Positions 55,561-64,000 of a DNA stretch of 64,000 bases are shown one piece after another. Source of the DNA: Notolepis coatsorum (taxonomy: Eukaryota > Chordata > Actinopteri > Aulopiformes > Paralepididae); contig OZ020585.1 in the NCBI GenBank assembly GCA_963971535.1, positions 27,016,836 to 27,080,835 on the forward strand, read 5' to 3'. The notes under the pieces are model-generated. The model ran no database searches, had not been told where the DNA came from, and worked only from the letters and a program-made list of their open reading frames with translations. Made by a program: the position numbers and the translations under genes. How positions within the stretch are numbered: position 1 is the stretch's first letter; each line of letters begins with the position of its first letter.

Positions 55561-56340
55561 GGTAAATAACCTATAGATATTAGATATTATAACTATAGAC
55601 GCTGAAGAGGACAGATGTATGTATGAATGTGTGTCTCCAGTCAGGCTGCAGACAAGGGCCTTTTATCAGCTGAGCTCTCAAGCCCCAAAGATAACCAACG
55701 AGCCATGGTCATTATCTACAGCAGCGCTGGGCAGTCGTCACATAGAAGTGACGGGGGCAGGGTAGCCGCAGCGTTTGATGAGTGTGTCAAAGGTGACCAG
55801 ACCGCCGTTGCCGCCATGGTATCGTGTCACTTAGTAACGAGAAAAGGGGCGGGCCCCCCGTTGCTAGGGGAAAGACGTTATGAGCTGTGAGTTTCTTCCG
55901 GTGTAAGTCAGACTTTGAAACACAGCTGACCGCAGAGATCCCTCCTCACCCTCGCCATGGGAGGGTGGGGGAAGGGAAATGCCACGACATCGCTAGCTTC
56001 GGCTACAGGGAAGGCTTTCTGGCTGACGACTAGGCCTCAGCCATCTTCGAACAGATAACAAGGAAGACCGATTGGATTAAGGAATTCAATAGACTATTCA
56101 AAGACAAAAATAACTGTTTTCCATCTGGTACAGAGGCTTTGTTTATGGAATAAACAACGTTTTCAAAGAAAGGCACCAGGTTTGCCAGTGTCGAATTCTT
56201 CTTAGTCGGATTGCATTAACGGGGTCGAAACAGTTGTACAGCCAGTACAGGGAAGGTCAACTTCGGAGTAAGAGATAAACACAACGCAGAAATTTCACGG
56301 GACCACAGGTGACGAGGTGATACTGGCTGATTATGACGAA
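55561..56340. other. No supportable gene
   Basis: Moderately GC-rich, non-repetitive in part (55640-55900), with CCGTTGCTAGGGGAAAGACG at about 55858 weakly resembling an RFX X-box. Frames lack domains. Possible regulatory DNA, low support. Confidence 0.3.
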
Positions 56341-56981
56341 ATCTATCAGTAGTATAGACATATTAGCATGTGCTAGGTAGTAGCATAGTAGTAATGTACA
56401 TAATAGTAAAAGACAGTAAGAAGGTTTGTAAAAAAAAATAATAATAATAATATTATGTATTATTGTATGTTTCCAGGTTTCTGATATTCCCATTATGAAT
56501 ACTGTAGGCCCATTAGGTCCTGTTTGTCTACATAACATTTCACACCTCATTTATAATATTGTGTCTATGTTGGTATGTACTGTAGCTACACAATCCCAGT
56601 GTCTTATCCCACTGGAGTCTGCTTTCAAAGGCTCCAGGAATGGATTTCAGCGTGGATTGGATTTCCATCCTTCCAGTTCAGCCAATAACAAAAAGAAACG
56701 ATGCGGAAGAAGCTTTAAATAGTTCACAACTTCAAGAAAACAAAAAGTCCCTGGGTGGGGGGTGTAAAAAAAAGAAAAAGAAACAATTGCCCTTTACCTC
56801 TTGAGGTTGCATGTCATCTCTCTACTGCTCACTGCTGGGCAGATTAAGGTCAAGTACAATTTCCAAACCCCATTCTTTTTTTCCCCTCACTCCTCTGAAG
56901 GTAGGAGAGAGGGAAGGGGTTGAATGCAAGGATGACAGGGGAGGGAGGCATGGGGAGGCTGAGAGAGAGAGAGGTGTGTGT

Positions 56982-56985
56982 GTGT

Positions 56986-57062
<77 letters not shown>

Positions 57063-57142
57063 CTCCCTCAGCCTTAAGGAGTGTGTTGGTAATGGCTGCT
57101 TGTCAAGGTGGATGAGCTCACCTGCTCTCTCAGAGTGAATGG

Positions 57143-57214
<72 letters not shown>
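56982..57214. repeat. (TG)n and (CT)n microsatellites
   Basis: A TG run at about 56982-57058 and a CT run at about 57145-57214 are separated by 86 bp of ordinary sequence. Long frames across them are artefacts. Confidence 0.95.
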
Positions 57215-57220
<6 letters not shown>

Positions 57221-57536
57221 CTGCTTTCAACCCCGACATAAATTATAGAGGGAACACCATTCTGATCCCGACGCGGGGGTCGGCAGTGCGGTGCTACCGT
57301 GAAACGGCACCAGAGTAGTACACTCTTTTGAGGTGACTGCTACGTGTCTAGAGGATGTTACAGCTAGTAAACTATCTCATCCTTAATATGACTCTAGTCG
57401 ACAAGCGAGGTGTGAGACGAGAGGCTGTGTGGGTGAGAAGGAGCCTGTTGCAGTATACTGTACTGCTACAGAAAGGATACTGGAACCTTACCGTCCTATG
57501 TTTTTCAATGGTAATTACACTGATAGGTAGCTGTAC

Positions 57537-57715
57537 TTTAAAGGAACACGGCAACATTTTGGTAAATTAGCTTATCGTCTTCTCCAGAGACAGACAAGAA
57601 GATGGATACCAATATTCTCTCTGGTGGTTCAGTAGAAAGCTATCTGGCTGCACGTTAGCCTAGCTTAGCACAATGAATGGAAGCGGACATGGCCGGTTAG
57701 CCTAGGCATTGTCCA
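57537..57715. mobile_element. Half copy of the palindromic MITE
   Basis: TTTAAAGGAACACGGCAACA, AAATTAGCTTATCGTCTTCT, GAAAGCTATCTGGCTGCACG and GGAAGCGGACATGGCCGG match the left arm of the palindrome at 61781-62124; the right arm is missing. Confidence 0.75.
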
Positions 57716-57788
57716 ACTAACACCTCTCCCGAAGTACCCAGAAAAACAAGTGTGCGTAGTCTTTATAAAGCATAATACCCGTGTACCC

Positions 57789-58308
57789 TAGGGGCGACGG
57801 TAGCCCAGGAGGTAGAGCGGTCGTCTGTTAATCGGAAGGTTCCTGGTTCGATACACCTTGCATAGTTGCCATCAGTGGGTGAATGTGAGGCATAAGTTGT
57901 AAGATAAGATAAGATATTCCTTTATTGATCTCATTGGGGAAATGCAGGCATCATAGCAGCATGGTGGAGGGGGGAGGGGAGGTACAGGTATGGGCATGGT
58001 AATAGTAGAAGACGTAAATATAGGCAATAAAACTATAGTAAAGATAAAAAATAAGCAGTGTAAACAATATGATTAACTCTGAATATAAGAATATGAGAAA
58101 GTAAGCAATGTAATCAAAGGTGGAAATGAGGGTCCCTATCAGTTATATTATATGTTACAATAAATATGGGTAATAATAAAAGCTTAGAATCTGAATATAT
58201 CCTATGAGTAAGTAAAGTATACAGTAATCACAGGTGCAGTCCGTGACGTTTAGGTGGTAAGAGTCAGGCTTTGGATAAAAGTGCTATATAAATGCAGTCT
58301 ATTTACTA
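57789..58308 (+). mobile_element. tRNA-headed SINE (5633 family) split by another repeat
   Basis: The head GGGGCGACGGTAGCCCAGG and B box GGTTCGATACACC are at 57789-57860, and the SINE tail TTTGGATAAAAGTGCTATAT resumes at 58271. Between them (about 57900-58268) lies a block beginning AAGATAAGATAAGATATTCC and TTTATTGATCTCATTGGGG, typical of a LINE 3' terminus with GATAA repeats in reverse orientation. The SINE body also has an internal deletion before the insertion. Confidence 0.75.
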
Positions 58309-58309
58309 C

Positions 58310-59300
58310 CACCAAGCGCTAACAAGAGTTAAAGACTAATGTTGCAAATAGTCCAGACTACAACAAGCCAACTCCAAATGATACCATTAGCCGCCGGAGC
58401 GCCACAGATGATGAATCACGGTGAAGCGACGTGCTAACTCTGCCAGTTGCAATATTACCAAATCAATTGACACGCAATTAAGTCTTTTGTTTCAACTGAT
58501 TATCCCGTCAATCAGGAACGAGCTCTGCCACCTGTTGTCACGTGCGAGCGGACGGCATCGCATATTGCCTCTGCCGTGTCAAGATCACAGTTGCAAAGTC
58601 TATCGGCAATTAAGAACAATAATGTTCTGAGTCGAGCGTGGCGACAAAATAGGCAGCAATTTCTTCTGCTCCCGTTCGGAAATTATGCTTATCGGGTACC
58701 TCGCCTCGGCGAAGGTGAAGGGTCAGCCTGAGCAGGCAGCCAGCATTTTCTCCACCTAATTGAGAGGAGTTTGAATTTAATTGTATAATTAATCTTGTCG
58801 AATTAAGTTACACAGAAGTCCGACCCCCAAAAATTAGGCGGCCTGGAATGTTTTAAATTGCCTTAATGTGAAATCGGGTTTCAGAATGCCCTTTGTTCTC
58901 TCATGGTGGTGCGAGGTAGGTTTTTAGCCCTGATGAAAAGTCTGTGCGGTAATAACCAGTTATTAACCCTTATCACGACGGCCCTTTTATGTGATTAATT
59001 TCCTCACAAAGTAATTGCAATTTGAAAAGCCAACTTTTATTTTATTGTGCATTCTACTGTGGGGCGAGGAGGGGTGAAAATGTAAAGCGAGAAATGTATG
59101 GGCGAAATTCATCAAACCGAATTTACCCCGTGTACCGTCGGGTCGACGCACGCAGAAAATGGAAACCCTAAGTTATGAACTAAATTAGGCTCATCTATCT
59201 CCGTATAGCTGATCGATTTGGCATTTCAGTAACTCCGCTTGATGTATGTGGCCACTGGCCAGTGTGGGAAAAAAATTCATAAACAAAACATACAAATTCA
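58310..59300. promoter_or_regulatory. Candidate conserved non-coding island
   Basis: The longest non-repetitive stretch of its kind in the window, with no coding frame and no element ends. Dense CAATTA/TAATTG cores (ACGCAATTAAGTC, GGCAATTAAG, TCTCCACCTAATTGAG, TGTATAATTAATC, GAATTAAGTT, GTGATTAATTTCC, GTAATTGCAATTTG) occur with CAATCAGG and CACCTG/CACGTG boxes. This density is typical of vertebrate developmental enhancers. Inference only. Confidence 0.4.
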
Positions 59301-59764
59301 CACCTACTCCTGGTCTTGAATGAACTCCTTAACGCTTGAGATTCTCCCCTCCGTTGCAGGATTCAAAACCTTGATCTCTAACCTTTGTCAATCAAGTTGT
59401 AAGTGTTTTAATTGATTTGTTATCCTTACTTTTGTCTCGCCTTGTTGTCTTATTGTTATGATTTTATATGCTGTGTGATTTTATATGCCCTTTGTTGGGC
59501 TTATTTCTGTATGTACACTCGACGTGACTCTATATGAGGGAAACCTCGGTTGCCTTTTGAGTTTAAATGAAGGTTTGAAATTAAATGAAATATTTTATAT
59601 TCAGCTATGTCCTCACCTCCAGGAAGCCCAGGTGAGGACATCAGGCCTCATGTTGATCCCCTCCCTCTCCCTGCCTGGAGAACACACTCACCTGTCACCA
59701 TGTCCCCCAAATCATCCCAAAGAATTATCCTACATGTTACCGTTCTGCCAAGGCTCCAGGGGGG

Positions 59765-60812
59765 ATCAGCCTAAGCTATAGCATGTGACCACCCTATCAG
59801 CCTATCAGCCTAAGCTACAGCATATGACCACCCTATCAGCTATAGCATGTGACCACCCTATCAGCTACAGCATGTGACCACCCTATCAGCTATAGCATGT
59901 GACCACCCTATCAGCTACAGCATGTGACCACCCTATCAGCTATAGCATGTGACCACCCTATCAGCTATAGCATGTGACCACCCTATCAGCTACAGCATGT
60001 GACCACCCTATCAGCCTATCAGCCTAAGCTACAGCATGTGACCGCCCTATCAGCCTAAGCTACAGCATGTGACCACCCTATCAGCTACAGCATGTGACCA
60101 CCCTATCAGCTACAGCATGTGACCACCCTATCAGCTACAGCATGTGACCACCCTATCAGCTACAGCATGTGACCACCCTATCAGCCTATCAGCCTAAGCT
60201 ACAGCATGTGACCACCCTATCAGCCTATCAGCCTAAGCTACAGCATGTGACCACCCTATCAGCTACAGCATGTGACCACCCTATCAGCCTATCAGCCTAA
60301 GCACAGCATGTGCCCACCCTATCAGCTACAGCATGTGCCCACCCTATCAGCTACAGCATGTGACCACCCTATTAGCTACAGCATGTGACCACCCTATCAG
60401 CTCCAGCATGTGACCACCCTATCAGCTCCAGCATGTGACCACCCTATCAGCTCCAGCATGTGACCACCCTATCAGCTATAGCATGTGACCACCCTATCAG
60501 CTACAGCATGTGACCACCCTATCAGCCTATCAGCCTAAGCTACAGCATGTGACCACCCTATCAGCCTATCAGCCTAAGCTACAGCATGTGACCACCCTAT
60601 CAGCTACAGCATGTGACCACCCTATCAGCCTATCAGCCTAAGCACAGCATGTGCCCACCCTATCAGCTACAGCATGTGCCCACCCTATCAGCTACAGCAT
60701 GTGACCACCCTATTAGCTACAGCATGTGACCACCCTATTAGCTACAGCATGTGACCACCCTATCAGCTCCAGCATGTGACCACCCTATCAGCTCCAGCAT
60801 GTGACCACCCTA
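59765..60812. repeat. 25-bp minisatellite with higher-order structure, about 1 kb
   Basis: The unit starts CTACAGCATGTGACC and ends ACCCTATCAG; about 40 copies occur. Some copies carry an added CCTATCAGCCTAAG spacer. Variants (TATAG, CTCCAG, GTGCCC, ATTAG) mark blocks: a block beginning GCACAGCATGTGCCCACC occurs at 60301 and again at 60642, a 341-bp period, showing a segmental duplication inside the array. Non-coding. Confidence 0.95.
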
Positions 60813-61289
60813 TCTTGTATTAGCCGGCGTTGTGCTAGCTCCCTACAGTGCTGTTGGATTTACCATAGTGGGGGGGGATTGGAATCTTTCGCTGTGCAAC
60901 TGGACACACATCAACGGTCCTTAAATTTCATGGTCTCCATAATGTGCATTCATTATGGCCTAATGACTGTCTGGCACTTGGAGACTGCAATATCCATTAT
61001 AGGCCTCCATGGCCCTATTTACACCAGTGAAAAATTAGCCTTTTCACAATAGGCTTTGACAGAGTAAACAGACAATTCTGGGAAACATAACATGTTACTC
61101 AATGCCAGGTTCCATGCGTTTGCACACACAAAAGAAATCTTGGCTGGAAATGTAAAATTTGCATTATAAATAAAATGTTCCAATATGAGACTATGGAAGT
61201 GTGTGGAGTCTGCTCAGGCTGTATGCATGAGGAATCAAACATGAATCAATACAACTGAAAGAAGTATCTAACTAAGATGGAAGGAATCT

Positions 61290-61440
61290 CTGTCTATCTG
61301 TCCTTCGATTTTCTCGAGAACCGTTCATCCGGTCAACTTCACACATGGCGGGTGTATTGCTGAGTGTAAGAAAGTGTCAATGTCGAATGCGAAGTTGATT
61401 GGATGAGCGGTTTTCGAGAACGCTCGAAATACCAGAGGAC
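61290..61440. repeat. Inverted-repeat teleost interspersed motif
   Basis: CGATTTTCTCGAGAACCGTT with CATCCGGTCAACTTCACACA is opposed by GATTGGATGAGCGG and TTTTCGAGAACG. The pair frames about 60 bp (ATGGCGGGTGTATTGCTGAG). I believe this is a common fish repeat; no target duplication identified. Confidence 0.5.
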
Positions 61441-61780
61441 ATTTTGAACGGGCACTGCACTATTATCTATAGAAAAGCAGAATCCTTTTCAAAACACTTT
61501 AATGCCGAATGTTACATAACCAAGCAAATACGACTCTCAAAACATATAATCAAACTCTCAAAACACACAGTCAGAATCCTGTACAGCGCCGGTCACTGTT
61601 ACCTGCTGGGCTCAGTAAATCCGTCTCCCGTTGGGCCGGGCTTTAGAGCTTTGGTCCTATCCATGCAGATATGACAGTATAACCTTGTCACAAATAACAA
61701 GAGCTCCAGCTCTCTGTCCCTAAACTAATAAATGCACTTCGCCCCCATTTCAGCTGGAGAACCTTGTTCCCAGTTTCAAG

Positions 61781-62124
61781 TTTAAAAGAACACACCAACA
61801 TCTTGGGAAATTAGCTTACCGTCTTTGCCAGAGAGAGACAAGAAGATAGATATGAGTTGTCTCTCTGTGCGTTCAGTAGAAAGCTATCTGGCTGCATGTT
61901 AGCCTAGCTTAGTACAATGACTGGAAGCGGACATGGCCAGTTGGACAATGCCTAGGCTAACCGGCCATGTCCGCTTCCATTCATTGTTCTAAGCTAGGCT
62001 AATGTGCAGCCAGATACTGTAGCTTTCTACTGAACGCACAGAGAGGAAACTGGTCTTCTTCTTGTCTCTCTCTCTAGAGAAGACGATAAGCTAATTTCCC
62101 AAAATGTTGGCGTGTTCTTTTAAA
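61781..62124. mobile_element. Palindromic MITE, 344 bp
   Basis: TTTAAAAGAACACACCAACA at the left end matches TGTTGGCGTGTTCTTTTAAA inverted at the right. The arms pair nearly throughout (left to about 61938, right from 61963) around a 24-bp loop TTGGACAATGCCTAGGCTAA. Half copies lie at 16122 and 57537. The structure would extrude as a hairpin of about 155 bp per arm. No coding. Confidence 0.9.
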
Positions 62125-62224
62125 GTGCTTGTTGCAACAAGGTTATTAGAAATTAGAAAAAGAAAATAGAAAATTAGAAAAACCTTAGAATACATTTCAG
62201 AAACTACTAACCTTTGAACTGTCT

Positions 62225-62470
62225 TTTACTAGTATGCACTCTGCTACTAAGGGATTTACCTCGCCTATATTATTACCTACTATGCTAATATGCACTCAAG
62301 TCTGTAGCACTCAAGTTCGACACTGTTTGATGAACAATATCACTTACCCTTACTGTAGCTGCCAGAGTTGTACCCTTCCTGCTAACCTGTTGTACAGAAC
62401 TTGTAAGTTGCTTTGGATAAAAGCGTCAGCTAAATGATTAAATGTAAATTGTAAAATGTAAATGTGGGAA
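62225..62470 (+). mobile_element. LINE 3' end of the 5965 family, plus orientation
   Basis: The only plus-strand copy: TGTAGCACTCAAGTTCGACA, TTGTAAGTTGCTTTGGATAA and AAGCGTCAGCTAAATGATTA lead to AAATGTAAATTG at the end. It has only a trace of the CTACTATGCTAATATGC unit that is expanded into minisatellites in other copies. Confidence 0.7.
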
Positions 62471-62529
62471 TGGTTGAGTGGAAACCGGTTTGAAAGAGGG
62501 GAAACCAGGGGAACAAACAAATTAACTCT

Positions 62530-63030
62530 ATACAACAATGAATGAATGAATAATTTTATTTCGAATGTTTACAAATACAAATAAATAAACAAACAAATAA
62601 TCTTTTGTAATTTTTTACAAATAAACAAATGAAAATGATAGGTTTGAAGCCGAAGGCTTATAGAGCAACCTACCCCTAATTCAAAAAACAAATTCAAACA
62701 AAATTTAAGTTTTCAAAATATAACAAACAAAAAAATAAATCAAAAATCAACAATCAACAAAAACCGTTCCTGAAAAGAACATAAGCCAACATAGGAAAAT
62801 CAAAAATTCATCTGCAATACCAGAGTTTCATGGTAGAGAAAAACAGATTGTAGGTTAAATTTTACTATAAGATTCTAGAACCCTGTTTTTAAATATCTTT
62901 TTAAACTTAAAAATACTCCTGCTGTTTTTTATTTCATCCGGTATATTGTTCCAGAGTTTCACTCCTTTAACTGACAGACATACTTTTAAGTGTGGTTCGA
63001 GCTCTAGGCTGTTTCAAATTGAGTGTTCTT
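62530..63030 (-). mobile_element. LINE 3' fragment with (TTCA)n tail and ORF2 C-terminus
   Basis: On the minus strand from about 63030, LNLKQPRARTTLK and, after a one-base shift, LSVKGVKLWNNIPDEIKNS and FKFKKIFKNRV can be read; GVKLWNxxPDEIK...FKK is the common C-terminal block of many LINE ORF2 proteins. A 3' UTR of about 340 bp follows and the end is ATTCATTCATTC (62536-62553 reversed). 5'-truncated and frameshifted. Confidence 0.65.
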
Positions 63031-63486
63031 CTTAAATTATACGATACAATAACAAAAAGTCTGAAGTGAAAGAGATGTGGCAATATCAGGTTTGTAGGAC
63101 AGGTAGAGGTGAGGGAGGGGGGGGGGGGGTGACTGACGCTTGGCTGTACGGAACAACGATCAGTATTTCCATGAAAATAACTGACCGCTTTTAACGCAGT
63201 GTAGCCTGTTCCCTAAAGCAACACTCCTGGCTAACATGGGAACAGGATGTTCAGTGGTATCTTTACCAGCTGGGTATGACGGAAAAAGCTACTGCGATTC
63301 TACCACCTTTGTTTCACCCCTCAAACCGTCAATCATTCCTCTTTTCGCTGCGTATACACCTAGCGTGTAGACTGTCATTACACGTCTCTCATCCACGTTA
63401 GTTGACTCGACTCTAATGACAATGTTATTCTTATTATTTTCAATTTATTTACAGCTGAAGAGATGAGAGCGCACGCCCCAGCCACC

Positions 63487-63487
63487 G

Positions 63488-63571
<84 letters not shown>
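63487..63571. repeat. (CT)n microsatellite
   Basis: CT run interrupted once (TATCTC). Frames across it are artefacts. Confidence 0.97.
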
Positions 63572-63574
<3 letters not shown>

Positions 63575-64000
63575 GAGAGCCGGAGGCCCCAGGGGTATGC
63601 GCCGGCATAATTCTCTTCTTAACACGACGACCTCACTCGGCTGCCGTTGTCAGATTTAGTAGCAGGCAGACGCACCAGCGGAGCGGGTAGGAAGACGTCT
63701 CCTTCGGTTTGTGAGAACGCCAACTGTGTGTCTACAAGCCTTCAAAGGGCCCCCGTGTTTTTATGCTCTGTGACGTACAGCTGTTTTCCCCGTAGATGGC
63801 ATCTTCTACGGGGGGGGAGGAGAAAGCGCTACCTTAGCACAATGTTCCCCTGTCACTCGGAATATAGAAAATGGAGGATGTGCCCTTGTGCCCTTTTCCC
63901 TGAAGCGCACGCTCACTCAGACGGGCACGGTTCTGTCTAGTCTCTGCATGCGGTGTACCTTTCTGCAAGCGGGGGACGGAGAATTACACAAGCTACGCAA
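63572..64000. other. No supportable gene at the window edge
   Basis: Somewhat GC-rich, non-repetitive except for a G-run near 63810. CTACGGGG is inverted around GATGGCATCTTC (CCCCGTAGATGGCATC/TTCTACGGGG), forming a small stem at about 63787-63818. Short frames lack recognisable domains. Confidence 0.4.

Noticed and set aside
56850-57239. 129-codon minus-strand frame
   Set aside because: Built from (GA)n and (CA)n microsatellite complement.
59765-60812. Possible CRISPR-like array of regularly spaced repeats
   Set aside because: The repeats are contiguous 25-bp units with no unique spacers, no leader and no cas genes, in a vertebrate genome. It is a minisatellite.

Overview
This window reads as a teleost fish intergenic or intronic segment. 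I can support no complete host protein-coding gene, rRNA gene, functional tRNA gene, CRISPR array or bacterial-type operon. The evidence for a bony-fish genome is the repeat mix: L1-type, Ty3/gypsy-type, DIRS-type, hAT-type and TTAA-inserting elements, tRNA-headed SINEs with the GCTTTGGATAAAAG-type tail common in teleosts, LINE 3' ends with tetranucleotide tails, and abundant (CT)n, (TG)n and poly-C tracts. Most of the sequence is layered mobile DNA; the remaining AT-rich, homeodomain-motif-rich islands look like conserved non-coding regulatory sequence near a developmental gene lying outside the window.

Layout. 0-8.9 kb: LINE tails, a degenerate transposon-type protein gene (about 1182-1978, minus), an hAT-type MITE with an 8-bp duplication (2226-2873), a SINE, and a solo LTR (6185-7427, TSD GTTAG) inside a LINE 3' fragment. 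8.9-15.5 kb: a broken minus-strand L1 carrying a SINE, abutting a degenerate Ty3/gypsy element (12236-15540). 15.5-20.5 kb: inverted repeats, an island of probable non-coding conservation, minisatellites and a possible solo LTR. 20.5-31 kb: a LINE 3' end with a large internal minisatellite, split by a TTAA-type MITE (21101-22038), by a second solo LTR of the same family (22231-29914, TSD GTAGT) that itself contains a nearly intact 6.3-kb L1 (22569-28865, 14-bp TSD), and by a SINE. 31-34 kb: SINE, low complexity and another candidate conserved island.

34159-37604 is a complete cut-and-paste element: 8-bp duplication ATGTGCAT, TAGGG ends, very long terminal inverted repeats (about 940 and 760 bp) and a decayed transposase I cannot assign with certainty. 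Next to it lies a 4-kb non-coding inverted-repeat element (37665-41659, TSD GTAAACAG) that contains an hAT MITE and a SINE. 42-45 kb holds simple repeats, a candidate conserved island and a second TTAA-type MITE. 45639-51933 is a 5'-truncated L1 whose last codons are interrupted by a DIRS-type retrotransposon (46443-51739). The DIRS element has its inverted repeats and the diagnostic internal complementary region, plus one intact 557-codon gag-like frame, but no recognisable reverse transcriptase or tyrosine recombinase. 52-54.8 kb: two SINEs of one family, a third TTAA-type MITE, and a long-TIR element nested in the second SINE. 55-64 kb: LINE 3' ends, a SINE split by another repeat, a candidate conserved island (58.3-59.3 kb), a 1-kb higher-order minisatellite, a 344-bp palindromic MITE and (CT)n.

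The nested order of insertions can be read directly from target-site duplications, which is the main value of the window. The two items most worth follow-up are the gag-only DIRS element with intact termini and the long-TIR transposon with 8-bp duplication. All protein-coding remnants belong to mobile elements; none forms a host pathway.
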